Of a stretch of DNA of 64,000 nt, positions 1-8,615 are shown piece after piece. A model generated the notes under the pieces. It was given only the letters and a program-made list of their open reading frames with translations, made no database searches and had not been told where the DNA came from. Both the position numbers and the translations under genes were made by a program. Numbering within the stretch: the stretch's first letter is position 1; every line of letters begins with the position of its first letter. The DNA is from Serratia oryzae (GTDB taxonomy: Bacteria; Pseudomonadota; Gammaproteobacteria; Enterobacterales; Enterobacteriaceae): contig NZ_MOXD01000006.1 of the NCBI RefSeq assembly GCF_001976145.1, positions 186,001 to 250,000 of the forward strand, read 5' to 3'.

Positions 1-588
1 CGGCACCGAAGGCAAGATCAGCCACACCAACAATACACTGATGGCAAAAATCGCCGCAGCCACCAGAAACATCGTGGTAAAACCGTAATTCAGCGCCAGC
101 ATGAACGACAGCGGCGGGCCAATCACCCAGGCCAATGAAAGCTGGGCGCGCATCAGCGAGCTGAACATCACCACTTCACGCGCCGAACTGTCGGCATATT
201 CCCGCGCCAGCGCGAAAATCTGCGGCATTGCCGTATTGGCGATCGCCGCCAGCAGAACCCCGGCGGTAATCAGGGTCAGATAATCGCGATTGAAGGCAAA
301 CAGCAGGCTATTGCCCACCGCCATTAAGCAGCACAGCAGGATCAGCTTACGCCTGTCTCCACGATTGTCGGAACGCTTCGCCAGCAGGAAGCTGACAATA
401 ATCCCGGCGATCGCATTCAGGGTATAAAACAGCCCAACCCAGAGTGGGCGAACCTTCACTTCGGTGGTGAGGAATAAGCTCAGCGTCGGCGCCTGTAACG
501 CACCCGCGATACCGGTAAGAAAGGCGATGATCAGAAAAGTGGCAAAAACGGGATTGAAGCGGCGTGGCAACCAGCGTTTGAAATTCAT
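1..588 (-). CDS. setA: SetA-type sugar efflux transporter, 3' part cut by window edge
   Basis: Inner-membrane major facilitator exporter of sugars and sugar analogues, used in the glucose-phosphate stress response. The 196 visible codons begin MNFKRWLPRRFNPVFA and run without a stop to position 1, covering roughly the N-terminal half with several hydrophobic helices. The MFS loop between helices 2 and 3 is visible as LLAKRSDNRGDRRK. The family is about 390 residues, so about half is missing. The next element upstream on the same strand is an SgrS-like sRNA and then divergent sgrR, the same order as sgrR-sgrS-setA in E. coli. This context supports setA over the paralogues setB and setC. Confidence 0.88.
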   Translation of the reverse strand, partial: MNFKRWLPRRFNPVFATFLIIAFLTGIAGALQAPTLSLFLTTEVKVRPLWVGLFYTLNAIAGIIVSFLLAKRSDNRGDRRKLILLCCLMAVGNSLLFAFNRDYLTLITAGVLLAAIANTAMPQIFALAREYADSSAREVVMFSSLMRAQLSLAWVIGPPLSFMLALNYGFTTMFLVAAAIFAISVLLVWLILPSVP

Positions 589-662
589 ACCTGCATCCCT
601 GACGAGAAACAAAGAAGCTTATGCTACAGAAGGAAAATTGCAGAAGAAAGCAACGTCGCAGA

Positions 663-690
663 TAAAAATACCAGTGGGTTACCCCACTGG
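663..690 (-). terminator. Rho-independent terminator of sgrS
   Basis: On the minus strand CCAGTGGG pairs perfectly with CCCACTGG around a GTAA loop, followed by TATTTTTAT. In SgrS the terminator and its U tail also form the Hfq-binding module. Confidence 0.8.
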
Positions 691-726
691 CTGGTGAAAT
701 GCACCATTACTCAGAAACACTTTTTA

Positions 727-869
727 CTCGTCGTACTTCAAGCTGCATGTGCGTTGGCTGCGCTTGCTCGGCCTAAGTTTGGGCCTCGCCCCTTCGGGGC
801 CAGCACAAGTCGTGTTGTTCAAAAACGCGCTGCGTTTTTGTCCTGCAACTCGAATTACTTAGAGTATAT
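727..869. repeat. Palindromic intergenic repeat, family A, copy 1
   Basis: This imperfect palindrome begins near TCGTACTTCAAGCTGCA and ends with TCCTGCAACTCGAATTACTT before AGAGTATAT. A second copy lies at 57809-57937 and shares both ends and the central GGGCCT...CCCCTTCGGGGCC hairpin. It carries no coding frame and looks like a non-autonomous MITE-type element. Here it fills the interval between sgrR and the conserved 3' domain of SgrS, so it may form part of that sRNA. Confidence 0.8.
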
Positions 870-938
870 CTGGGGAAATTATCGGCGTAATATAGGGAAA
901 GATAAATTGACGGATTGATGCCGGAGAGTTCCTCTTTT

Positions 939-2600
939 ATGTCTACCTCGCGCTTGCAACAACAGTTTATCCGCCTGTGGCAACGCTGCCACGGTCAAGC
1001 CACCGAAACCACGCTGCAGGAACTGGCCGACGTGCTCAATTGCTCGCGCCGTCATGTGCGATCTTTACTCGGGGCCATGCAGCAGCAGGGCTGGCTCACC
1101 TGGCAGGCCGAGGCTGGCCGCGGTAAACGCTCACAGCTCAGCTTCCATTACACCGGCCTGGCACTTCAGCAACAGCGTGCTGAAGAGTTGCTGGAGCAGG
1201 ATAAAATCGATCAACTGGTGCAATTGGTTGGCGACAAAAATGCCGTACGTCAGATGCTGCTTTCTCAACTGGGGCGCAGCTTTCGCCAAGGGAAGCATAT
1301 TCTCCGCGTGCTTTACTATCGTCAGCTTTACAACCTGCTGCCCGGCTCGGCATTACGCCGCTCAGAGACCCATCTGGCGCGGCAGATTTTTAACGGCCTG
1401 ACGCGTATAAATGAGGAAAACGGGGAAATCGAATCCGATCTTTCACACCACTGGCAGGCCGTAACGCCGTTGCATTGGCGCTTTTATCTGCGCCCGGCGA
1501 TCCGCTTCCATCATGGCCGTGAACTGGAGATGGAAGACGTGATCCATTCATTACAGCGGTTGATCCCGCAGCCCCTGTTTTCTCATATCCGCCAGGTCAC
1601 TTCCCCTACACCTTATGTGATCGATGTCCACCTGCACAGCCCGGATTACTGGCTGCCGTGGTTGCTGGGCAGCGTGCATGCCATGATCCTGCCGCGCGAA
1701 TGGCAGAGCCTGCCGGACTTCGCCCGTCATCCGATCGGCACCGGGCCTTACAGCGTGGTGCACAATCATCGCAGCCAGATGAAGATCCATGCCTTTGACG
1801 ATTATTTTGGTTATCGCGCGCTGATTGATGAAGTCAACATCTGGGTGCTGCCAGAGGTGACCGAAGAATTGGTGCATTCCGGCGTGCAATTGCAAGGGGA
1901 CGAAACCAGCAAAAACGAGCTGGAAAGCCGCCTGGAGGAAGGCTGCTATTTTCTGCTGTTTGACCAGCGCTCAACGCTGGCGGCCAACCCTGAAATCCGC
2001 AGTTGGCTAAGCGAATTGATCAACCCCATCGCCCTGCTGAGCCACGCAGGATCGGTATACCAGCGCTATTGGGCACCGGCCTACGGCATTCTGCCACGCT
2101 GGTTGCATAACCGTGCACTGGGGCAACAGCTCAAACCTGCGGGGCTGACGGAACTGACGCTGACGTTCTACGGCGAACACTCGGAATTCCACGCCATCCA
2201 GCAGGCTATCGCTGCCCTACTCAACCAGCATGACATCAGGCTTAACGTGCAGATCATCAATTACGATAGTTGGCATAAAGGTGACGCAAACAGCGATTTA
2301 TGGCTTGGCAGCGCCAACTTCACTCTGCCGTTGGAATTTTCCCTGTTTGCCACGCTGTATGAAATGCCGTTAATTCAGCACTGTTTGAGCTCTGATATCG
2401 CCGAAGATGCCGCGTTGTGGCGCGACAACCGCTTACCGCTGGCGGAGTTCTGCCAGCGTCTGGTCAGTAGCCACCAGTTGCACCCATTGTTTCATCATTG
2501 GCTGCAGTTGCACGGCCAACGCACCATGCGCGGGGTGCGCATGAATACCCTCGGGTGGTTCGATTTTAAATCAGCCTGGTTCGCCCCGCCGGAAACATAA
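939..2600 (+). CDS. sgrR: SgrR, transcriptional regulator of sgrS
   Basis: DNA-binding activator of sgrS during glucose-phosphate stress. The 553-residue protein matches E. coli SgrR (551 aa) end to end. It has an N-terminal winged helix (about residues 5-110, with [11 protein letters not shown]) and a C-terminal SBP_bac_5-like solute-binding domain thought to sense the signal. The C-terminal [16 protein letters not shown] is diagnostic. An ATG lies upstream in frame at 915, but ATG 939 has the better ribosome site (GGAGAG at 923) and matches the family start [10 protein letters not shown]. It is divergent from SgrS/setA and directly upstream of the thiBPQ riboswitch, the conserved enteric order. 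Confidence 0.96.
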   Translation: MSTSRLQQQFIRLWQRCHGQATETTLQELADVLNCSRRHVRSLLGAMQQQGWLTWQAEAGRGKRSQLSFHYTGLALQQQRAEELLEQDKIDQLVQLVGDKNAVRQMLLSQLGRSFRQGKHILRVLYYRQLYNLLPGSALRRSETHLARQIFNGLTRINEENGEIESDLSHHWQAVTPLHWRFYLRPAIRFHHGRELEMEDVIHSLQRLIPQPLFSHIRQVTSPTPYVIDVHLHSPDYWLPWLLGSVHAMILPREWQSLPDFARHPIGTGPYSVVHNHRSQMKIHAFDDYFGYRALIDEVNIWVLPEVTEELVHSGVQLQGDETSKNELESRLEEGCYFLLFDQRSTLAANPEIRSWLSELINPIALLSHAGSVYQRYWAPAYGILPRWLHNRALGQQLKPAGLTELTLTFYGEHSEFHAIQQAIAALLNQHDIRLNVQIINYDSWHKGDANSDLWLGSANFTLPLEFSLFATLYEMPLIQHCLSSDIAEDAALWRDNRLPLAEFCQRLVSSHQLHPLFHHWLQLHGQRTMRGVRMNTLGWFDFKSAWFAPPET

Positions 2601-2606
2601 GTCGCT

Positions 2607-2634
2607 TTCACCGCTGCCCGTTAATCTCTACAAT
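2607..2634 (+). promoter_or_regulatory. Candidate promoter of the thiBPQ operon
   Basis: TACAAT at 2629-2634 resembles a sigma-70 -10 box. It sits just upstream of the riboswitch P1 helix, where transcription must begin for the aptamer to be made. The upstream TTTCAC at 2607-2612 is a weak -35 at 16-nt spacing. Confidence 0.4.
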
Positions 2635-2640
2635 AGCGCC

Positions 2641-2860
2641 GTCTCAACGGGGTGCGGAAAACAACGAGCGCTGCTTGAAAACGCAGCGAGCCGTGTTCAG
2701 GCGACGGCGGCCAGCGCACAGCAACCGGAGTGTACTTAAGTACATGAGGATTGCGAGCACTGCCCAACGTCGGATCAACACGCGCGCAGCACGTTTTTTT
2801 CCGCTGAGAGCACACCCGTCGAACCTGATCCGGTCAATACCGGCGGAGGGATTTGAGTAC
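2641..2860 (+). promoter_or_regulatory. TPP riboswitch (thi box) with oversized P3 arm
   Basis: The 5' element ACGGGGTGC (2647-2655), CTGAGA (2804-2809) and the 3' thi box CCTGATCCGG..AATACCGG..GGAGGGA (2824-2851) are all present in order. P1 closes between CTCAA (2643-2647) and TTGAG (2853-2857). The aptamer binds thiamine pyrophosphate and represses thiBPQ. Bacterial aptamers usually have a short P3; here 148 nt lie between GGGGTGC and CTGAGA. The likely expression platform is 2870-2970, with a possible GCAGCCG/CGGCTTGC hairpin ahead of the thiB ribosome site CAGGAG at 2963. Confidence 0.93.
2656..2802. repeat. Palindromic insertion forming the P3 arm of the riboswitch
   Basis: The outer arms GGAAAACAACG (2656-2666) and CGTTTTTTTCC (2792-2802) pair at 10 of 11 positions, so the arm continues P3. 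Inside are GCTGC/GCAGC, then GTGTTCAGGCGACG opposite CGTCGGATCAACAC, with TACTTAAGTA near the centre. The layout is that of a palindromic intergenic repeat inserted into P3. The distal strand ends in seven T residues (2794-2800) behind a GC-rich stem, so premature termination inside the aptamer is conceivable. There is no second copy in the window; the repeat assignment rests on its structure. Confidence 0.65.
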
Positions 2861-2974
2861 CGCGTCGCTTATCCCCGATAGATCTCAAGCAGCCGCCAGC
2901 AACGCTTCGGCTTGCAAGATGATAGGGATACCGCCCTCAGATACCTTTGCCCCCTTAAATTTCAGGAGTGCAAA

Positions 2975-3961
2975 GTGGTCAAAAAATACCTGCCCTGCCT
3001 ATTGCTGCTAGCGGCTGCGCCCGTGCTGGCCAAGCCTACGCTAACGGTCTACACCTACGATTCTTTCGCCGCCGATTGGGGCCCAGGCCCGGCGATTAAA
3101 AAAGCCTTTGAGGCCGATTGCGATTGTGAATTGAAATTCGTGGCGCTGGAAGACGGCGTTTCACTGCTCAACCGTGTGCGGATGGAGGGCAACAACAGCC
3201 CTGCCGATATCGTACTGGGGTTGGACAACAACCTGCTGCAAGCCGCAAAGCAAACCGGCCTGTTCGCCGAAAGCCAGGTTGATACCAGCAAGCTGGCCGT
3301 GCCCGGTGGCTGGCAGGACAACACCTTTATTCCTTACGATTACGGCTACTTCGCCTTTGTTTACAACAAAGACAAACTGAAAAATCCGCCGAAAAGCCTG
3401 CAGGAACTGGTGAGCGGCGATCACCCCTGGAAGATTATTTATCAGGATCCGCGCACCAGCACGCCAGGGCTCGGCCTGCTGCTGTGGATGCAGAAAGTGT
3501 ACGGCGACAAAGCACCGGAAGCCTGGCAACAGCTGGCGAAAAAAACGGTAACCGTCACCAAAGGCTGGAGTGAGGCCTATGGTCTGTTCCTGAAAGGTGA
3601 AAGCGACCTGGTACTCAGTTATACCACCTCCCCGGCTTATCACCTGATTGAAGAGAAAAAAGACAACTACGCCGCTGCCAACTTCAGCGAAGGCCATTAC
3701 CTGCAGACGGAAGTGGCCGCTAAACTAAAGGCCAGCAAACAACCTGAACTGGCCGAGCGCTTTATGCAATTTATGGTCACGCCCGCTTTCCAGAACATCA
3801 TTCCTACCGGTAACTGGATGTACCCGGTGATTGACACTACGCTGCCAGCCGGCTTTGAGCAGATGACGGTGCCGCAAAAGGCATTGCAATTCAGTGCTGA
3901 AGAGGTCGCCAAACACCGTGGCGACTGGATCCGGGCGTGGCAAACCGCCGTCAGCCAGTGA
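2975..3961 (+). CDS. thiB: Thiamine/TPP periplasmic-binding protein ThiB
   Basis: Periplasmic receptor that delivers thiamine, its monophosphate and TPP to ThiPQ. The 328-residue protein aligns throughout with E. coli ThiB (327 aa), including LTVYTYDSFAADWGPGP after the signal peptide, FIPYDYGYFAFVY and GLFLKGESDLVLSYTT, which contribute to the ligand pocket. The signal peptide is residues 1-18, cleaved after PVLA. The start is GTG 2975 with CAGGAG at 2963; longer in-frame readings run into the riboswitch leader and have no homology. First gene of thiBPQ; its end overlaps thiP by 25 nt. Confidence 0.97.
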   Translation: MVKKYLPCLLLLAAAPVLAKPTLTVYTYDSFAADWGPGPAIKKAFEADCDCELKFVALEDGVSLLNRVRMEGNNSPADIVLGLDNNLLQAAKQTGLFAESQVDTSKLAVPGGWQDNTFIPYDYGYFAFVYNKDKLKNPPKSLQELVSGDHPWKIIYQDPRTSTPGLGLLLWMQKVYGDKAPEAWQQLAKKTVTVTKGWSEAYGLFLKGESDLVLSYTTSPAYHLIEEKKDNYAAANFSEGHYLQTEVAAKLKASKQPELAERFMQFMVTPAFQNIIPTGNWMYPVIDTTLPAGFEQMTVPQKALQFSAEEVAKHRGDWIRAWQTAVSQ

Positions 3962-5550
3962 TCCCGCGCTGGTTATGGCCAGGGCTGCTGGCCGCTGGCC
4001 TGATCGGGCTGATCGCGTTGCTGGCGATGGGTTCCCTATGGCGACACGCCCCCGGCAGCGACTGGCGCAGCCTGTGGCAAGACCGCTATCTGTGGCACGT
4101 GGTGCGTTTTACCTTCTGGCAGGCGCTGTTATCGGCGCTGATTTCGGTGCTGCCCGCCATCCCGCTGGCCCGCGCGCTTTATCGGCGGCGCTTCCCTGGG
4201 CGCAACCTGCTGCTGCGCCTGTGCGCCATGACGCTGGTATTGCCAGTGCTGGTCGCGGTGTTCGGCCTTCTGAGCGTGTATGGCAAACAAGGCTGGCTGG
4301 CAGTGCTATGCGGCTGGCTGGGAATCAACTACAGCTTCTCGCCCTACGGCCTGCAAGGCATCCTGCTGGCACACCTGTTCTTTAACCTGCCGCTGGCGGC
4401 CCGTTTACTGTTGCAGGCGCTGGAAAATATCCCCGCGGAACAACGCCAACTGGCGGCCCAACTGGGGATGAACGGCTGGCAACAGTTCCGCTTTGTAGAA
4501 TGGCCCGCGCTGCGCCGCCAGATCCTACCCAGCGGCGCATTGATTTTCATGCTGTGCTTCGCCAGTTTTGCCACCGTGTTGTCCCTCGGTGGCGGGCCGC
4601 AGGCCACCACCATTGAGCTGGCGATCTATCAGGCCTTGAGTTACGACTACGATCTCAGCCGCGCTGCGCTGCTGGCCCTGATCCAACTGACCTGCTGCCT
4701 GGGATTGGTGGTACTCAGCCAACGCCTGAGCCAGGCGCTGCCGGTCGGCCATACCCATGGCCAAATCTGGCGCAACCCGCAAGACAGCTGCTGGCGGCGC
4801 ATCAGCGATGGGTTACTGATCGGTGCTGCCCTGCTGCTGCTGCTGCCGCCACTGCTGGCGGTGATTGCCGACGGAGCCAATCACCGCCTTATCACCGTGC
4901 TGCAACAGCCAATACTGTGGCAGGCGCTGTTCACTTCGCTGCGCATCGCCCTCGGAGCCGGCCTGCTCTGCGTAGTGCTGACCATGATGCTGCTGTGGAG
5001 CAGCCGCGAGTTGAAACTGCGGCAGCAGCCCGCGCAGGGCCAAATGCTGGAGCTGAGCGGCATGCTGATCCTGGCCATGCCTGGCATCGTGCTGGCAACC
5101 GGCTTCTTCCTGCTGCTGAACGATACGATCGGGTTACCCCAATCCCCCTATGCGCTGGTGATCCTCACCAACGCACTGATGGCGGTGCCTTACGCGTTGA
5201 AAGTGCTGGAAAACCCGATGCGCGATCTGGCCGAACGTTACAATCCCCTGTGCCTGTCATTGGATATGCACGGCTGGCAGCGTTTGCGCTGGATTGAGCT
5301 GAAGGCACTGCAGCGCCCGTTGGCGCAGGCGTTAGCCTTTGCCTGCGTGCTGTCGATTGGCGATTTCGGCGTGGTTGCCCTGTTCGGCAACGAGCAGTTC
5401 CGCACGCTGCCTTTTTACCTGTATCAGCAGATTGGTTCCTACCGCAGCAACGACGGTGCCGTCACCGCCGCGCTGTTGCTGTTATTGTGTTTCCTGTTAT
5501 TTACCCTGATTGAACGCTTACCGGGCCGCAATACTAATGCTAACGCTTGA
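3937..5550 (+). CDS. thiP: Thiamine/TPP ABC transporter permease ThiP
   Basis: Inner-membrane permease for thiamine uptake. At 537 residues it matches E. coli ThiP (536 aa). It has two fused binding-protein-dependent permease domains and about 12 hydrophobic helices. Each half carries an EAA-type coupling loop that contacts Thi[18 protein letters not shown] near residue 170 and [13 protein letters not shown] near residue 425. It starts at ATG 3937 inside the end of thiB ([12 protein letters not shown], as in the E. coli protein) and overlaps thiQ by 14 nt, indicating tight translational coupling. Confidence 0.97.
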   Translation: MANRRQPVIPRWLWPGLLAAGLIGLIALLAMGSLWRHAPGSDWRSLWQDRYLWHVVRFTFWQALLSALISVLPAIPLARALYRRRFPGRNLLLRLCAMTLVLPVLVAVFGLLSVYGKQGWLAVLCGWLGINYSFSPYGLQGILLAHLFFNLPLAARLLLQALENIPAEQRQLAAQLGMNGWQQFRFVEWPALRRQILPSGALIFMLCFASFATVLSLGGGPQATTIELAIYQALSYDYDLSRAALLALIQLTCCLGLVVLSQRLSQALPVGHTHGQIWRNPQDSCWRRISDGLLIGAALLLLLPPLLAVIADGANHRLITVLQQPILWQALFTSLRIALGAGLLCVVLTMMLLWSSRELKLRQQPAQGQMLELSGMLILAMPGIVLATGFFLLLNDTIGLPQSPYALVILTNALMAVPYALKVLENPMRDLAERYNPLCLSLDMHGWQRLRWIELKALQRPLAQALAFACVLSIGDFGVVALFGNEQFRTLPFYLYQQIGSYRSNDGAVTAALLLLLCFLLFTLIERLPGRNTNANA

Positions 5551-6241
5551 AAGACTGACCTATCTGTACGAACACCTGCCGATGCGTTTTGATTTACGCA
5601 TCCAGCCCGGCGAGCATGTCGCGGTGCTGGGGCCAAGCGGGGCCGGTAAAAGTACCCTGCTCAGCCTGATCGCCGGTTTTTTACCGGCGGCCAGTGGCAA
5701 ACTCCTGCTGAATGGCTGCGATCACACCGCCACCCCGCCGGCCAAACGCCCGATTTCCATGCTGTTTCAGGAAAACAACCTGTTTGCCCATTTAACGGTG
5801 GCGCAAAACATCGGGCTGGGGCTGGATCCCGGGCTGCGCTTGAATGCCGCCCAGAAGCAGCAGTTGGCGCAGATCGCCCTGCAGGTCGGGCTGGAAGATC
5901 ATCTGCAACGCCTGCCCGCGCAGCTTTCCGGCGGCCAGCGCCAACGTGCTGCTTTGGCACGCTGCCTGATTCGCCAGCAACCAATTCTGTTGCTCGATGA
6001 GCCTTTTTCTGCGCTCGACCCGGCGTTACGCAGTGAGATGCTGCTCCTGCTGCAGGAAGTGTGCGCTCTTCGCCAGCTCACGCTGCTGATGGTTTCGCAC
6101 AATCTGGAAGATGCGGCGCGCATCGCCCCCCGCACCTTACTGGTGGTAGATGGCCGCATCTATTACGATGGCCCAACCCAGGCGTTGATCGAAGGCAGCA
6201 CTCCAGAGGCACGCGTGTTGGGTATTGCAGCAAGAATGTGA
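5537..6241 (+). CDS. thiQ: Thiamine/TPP ABC transporter ATPase ThiQ
   Basis: Cytoplasmic ATPase energising ThiBPQ, 234 residues against 232 in E. coli. Walker A is GPSGAGKS (residues 32-39), followed by the Q-loop LFQENN, the ABC signature LSGGQRQR, Walker [13 protein letters not shown] and the H-loop MVSHNLEDA. An upstream in-frame ATG at 5510 is rejected because family members start MLKL/MLTL, which fits ATG 5537. Last gene of the TPP-controlled operon; the following 100 nt separate it from the ilvB leader. Confidence 0.96.
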   Translation: MLTLERLTYLYEHLPMRFDLRIQPGEHVAVLGPSGAGKSTLLSLIAGFLPAASGKLLLNGCDHTATPPAKRPISMLFQENNLFAHLTVAQNIGLGLDPGLRLNAAQKQQLAQIALQVGLEDHLQRLPAQLSGGQRQRAALARCLIRQQPILLLDEPFSALDPALRSEMLLLLQEVCALRQLTLLMVSHNLEDAARIAPRTLLVVDGRIYYDGPTQALIEGSTPEARVLGIAARM

Positions 6242-6344
6242 TCAAAGGCGCGTTTTTTATGCTGAACGCACAAACCTGTTGTGCAGATTTTGCACCTGTG
6301 GTTTTATAAAACTCTGTTTTTTACTACTGATGATAAGGTTCCCT

Positions 6345-6446
6345 GTGATCGCATCCTCGCTGACTTCGACCCTACTAACAACCGCGCTACCAGCCGCGGT
6401 GGTGGTCGTCGTGCGTGTGGTGGTGGTCGTCGGCAGTGCGCCGTAG
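6345..6446 (+). CDS. ivbL: IvbL, leader peptide of the ilvBN attenuator
   Basis: Short peptide translated ahead of ilvBN; ribosome stalling at Val codons when charged tRNA-Val is scarce prevents attenuation. The 33-residue reading ends PAAVVVVVRVVVVVGSAP, almost the same as the E. coli IvbL tail, with ten Val codons around one Arg. GTG 6345 has AAGG at 6335-6338 in a good position; ATG 6330 in the same frame is possible but lacks a ribosome site. The attenuator hairpin follows 25 nt after the stop. Leu codons (three) and Thr codons also occur before the Val run. Confidence 0.9.
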   Translation: MIASSLTSTLLTTALPAAVVVVVRVVVVVGSAP

Positions 6447-6471
6447 GGTCCGAATCAACGCATCGATTCCC

Positions 6472-6511
6472 AAACCCCGCCGGCGCAAAACCGGGCGGGG
6501 TTTCTTGTTTT
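6472..6511 (+). terminator. ilvBN attenuator
   Basis: AAACCCCGC pairs with GCGGGGTTT around a short loop, followed by CTTGTTTT. It lies between ivbL and ilvB, the expected place for the transcription attenuator. Confidence 0.88.
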
Positions 6512-6559
6512 AGTCCCCCTGCCCAGAAATGCAAACCGGCCATGACAAAGGATAGGAAC

Positions 6560-8254
6560 ATGGCAATTTCGGGTACGCCACACCAGAAACAACGCTTCAC
6601 CGGCGCGCAGTTGATCGTGCATCTGCTGGAACGCCAAGGGATTAACACCATTGCAGGGATCCCCGGCGGCGCAGCGCTGCCGCTGTACGATGCACTGAGC
6701 CAAAGCACCGTCATCAAACACGTGTTGGCCCGGCATGAACAGGGCGCCGGCTTTATGGCCCAGGGCATGGCACGCACCAACGGCAAAGCGGCGGTCTGCA
6801 TCTCTTCCAGCGGCCCAGGGGCCACCAATCTGGTGACCGCCATCGCCGATGCCAAACTCGACTCCATCCCACTGGTGTGTATTACTGGCCAGGTGGCATC
6901 GTCAATGATCGGCACCGACGCCTTTCAGGAAGTCGATACCTACGGTATTTCGATCCCGATTACCAAATATAACCACCTGGTGCGCGATATCCGTGAACTG
7001 CCACAGGTGATCTGCGATGCCTTCCGCATCGCCGAATCGGGCCGCCCAGGCCCGGTGTGGATCGACGTCCCGAAAGACGTGCAAACCGCTGTCATCGAAC
7101 TGGATGAGTTGCCACCGATCGCCGTGCCGGACGCGCCACCGGCCTTCGATAGCGCACAGGTCACCCAGGCCGCCGCTATGATCAATCAGGCCAAGCGCCC
7201 GGTGCTGTATCTCGGTGGCGGTATTATCAGTGGCGAAGCGCACAAGGCCGCCTTGCAGATGGCCGAACGCGCCAACCTGCCCACCACCATGACCCTGATG
7301 GCGCTGGGAGCGATGCCGGTAGAGCACCCATTGTCTCTGGGGATGCTGGGCATGCACGCGGCACGCAGCACCAACTTTATCCTGCAGGAAGCCGATCTGC
7401 TGATCGTGCTGGGTGCTCGTTTTGACGATCGCGCCATCGGTAAAACCGAACAGTTCTGCCCGAACGCCGACATCATCCACGTGGATATCGATCGCGCTGA
7501 ACTGGGCAAGATTAAACAGGCCAATGTCGCGATTCATGGCGATGTCGGCCAGGTGCTGCAACAATTGCTGCCGATGATCGAAGCGCAACCCCGCACTGCT
7601 TGGCTGAAGATCGTTAACGATCTGAAAGATGAATTCCCGTTCAGCATGCCGAATGCTGAAGACCCGCTGAGCCATTACGGCCTGGTGAAAGCCGCCGCGC
7701 GCTGCGTGGATGAAAACGCCATTATCACCACCGACGTCGGCCAGCACCAGATGTGGGTGGCGCAGGCTTATCCACTGAGCCGCGCGCGCCAATGGCTGAC
7801 CTCCGGCGGCTTAGGCACCATGGGCTTTGGCCTGCCAGCGGCGATCGGCGCAGCGCTGGCCGAACCGCAGCGCAAAGTGCTGTGTTTCTCCGGCGACGGC
7901 AGCCTGATGATGAACATTCAGGAAATGGCAACGGCGGTTGAGCACGATCTGGACGTCAAAATCATTCTGATGAACAATCAGGCGCTCGGGCTGGTACACC
8001 AGCAGCAAACCCTGTTCTATCAGCAGCATATCTATGCCGCCACCTACCCGAAGCGTACCGACTTCCTGAAAATTGCCGCCGGTTTCGGCTTGGACACCTG
8101 CGATCTCAACGCCGAGGAAGATCCACAGGCCGCGCTGATGGAAGCCATCAACCGCCCGGGCCCATGCCTGATCCATGCGTTGATCGATATGAACGAAAAA
8201 GTTTACCCGATGGTGCCACCGGGTGCCGCCAACATTGAAATGATTGGAGAATAA
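6560..8254 (+). CDS. ilvB: Acetohydroxyacid synthase I large subunit
   Basis: TPP- and FAD-dependent enzyme condensing pyruvate with pyruvate or 2-oxobutyrate, the first common step of Val, Leu and Ile synthesis. The 564 residues match E. coli IlvB (562 aa). The catalytic Glu is E60 in ARHEQGAG; the C-terminal TPP/Mg motif runs from FSGDGSLMMN to LMNNQALGL. The start ATG 6560 follows GGATAGGA and matches the family N-terminus MASSGT/MAISGT; the frame is open further upstream through the leader, which is not coding. ilvN follows after 3 nt. In E. coli ilvBN is elsewhere (near uhp). Confidence 0.97.
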   Translation: MAISGTPHQKQRFTGAQLIVHLLERQGINTIAGIPGGAALPLYDALSQSTVIKHVLARHEQGAGFMAQGMARTNGKAAVCISSSGPGATNLVTAIADAKLDSIPLVCITGQVASSMIGTDAFQEVDTYGISIPITKYNHLVRDIRELPQVICDAFRIAESGRPGPVWIDVPKDVQTAVIELDELPPIAVPDAPPAFDSAQVTQAAAMINQAKRPVLYLGGGIISGEAHKAALQMAERANLPTTMTLMALGAMPVEHPLSLGMLGMHAARSTNFILQEADLLIVLGARFDDRAIGKTEQFCPNADIIHVDIDRAELGKIKQANVAIHGDVGQVLQQLLPMIEAQPRTAWLKIVNDLKDEFPFSMPNAEDPLSHYGLVKAAARCVDENAIITTDVGQHQMWVAQAYPLSRARQWLTSGGLGTMGFGLPAAIGAALAEPQRKVLCFSGDGSLMMNIQEMATAVEHDLDVKIILMNNQALGLVHQQQTLFYQQHIYAATYPKRTDFLKIAAGFGLDTCDLNAEEDPQAALMEAINRPGPCLIHALIDMNEKVYPMVPPGAANIEMIGE

Positions 8255-8257
8255 GCC

Positions 8258-8551
8258 ATGCAGTCACTACAAAAGAACCCTCAGGTGATCCTGGAGCTGG
8301 CGGTGCGTAACCATCCGGGAGTTATGACGCACGTTTGTGGCCTGTTTGCCCGCCGCGCGTTCAACGTGGAAGGGATCCTCTGTATGCCGCTGAAAGACGG
8401 TTCGCAAAGCCGCATTTGGCTGCTGGTAGCCGACGATCAACGCCTGGTGCAGATGATCAGCCAAGTCGAAAAGCTGGAAGATGTGTTGCAGGTGAAACGC
8501 CATAACGAAGATATGCGCGTGTTTGAACAGTTGGAAGCCTTCTTCCAGTAA
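8258..8551 (+). CDS. ilvN: Acetohydroxyacid synthase I regulatory subunit
   Basis: Small subunit that activates IlvB and confers feedback inhibition by valine. The 97 residues form a single ACT domain with the ligand-site segment [17 protein letters not shown] and a C-terminal [11 protein letters not shown] strand. E. coli IlvN has 96 residues. It is translationally linked to ilvB (3-nt gap). Confidence 0.96.
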   Translation: MQSLQKNPQVILELAVRNHPGVMTHVCGLFARRAFNVEGILCMPLKDGSQSRIWLLVADDQRLVQMISQVEKLEDVLQVKRHNEDMRVFEQLEAFFQ

Positions 8552-8569
8552 GATGCAGACTCTCTGATT

Positions 8570-8600
8570 GCAAGCGGCGGCCAACCAGGCTGCCGCTTGC
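8570..8600. terminator. Hairpin between convergent ilvN and the dedA-family gene
   Basis: GCAAGCGGC (8570-8578) pairs perfectly with GCCGCTTGC (8592-8600). There is no good U-run on either side, so termination is likely but not certain. Confidence 0.5.
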
Positions 8601-8615
8601 GAAAAGACGGTATGA

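Larger units (their letters stand above)
662..885 (-). ncRNA. sgrS: SgrS-like small RNA (3' domain clear, 5' end inferred)
   Basis: Hfq-dependent sRNA that represses ptsG and other sugar transporter mRNAs during sugar-phosphate stress. On the minus strand, 720 to 662 carries a seed-like segment GTGTTTCTGAGTAATGGTG, close to the E. coli SgrS pairing region, followed by a terminator hairpin and a T-rich tail. It lies between sgrR and setA as in E. coli. A possible minus-strand -10 (TATATT, 889-894) would give a transcript of about 225 nt, near the E. coli length. However, 727-869 is a palindromic intergenic repeat, so most of the predicted 5' half is repeat sequence. No SgrT-like ORF is visible; the only short frame there encodes 13 residues. 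The 3' domain is well supported, the 5' end is a guess. Confidence 0.72.

Noticed and set aside
2675-2881. 68-codon frame across the riboswitch
   Set aside because: It runs through the aptamer's conserved thi-box sequence and P3 palindrome; RNA structure explains the region better.
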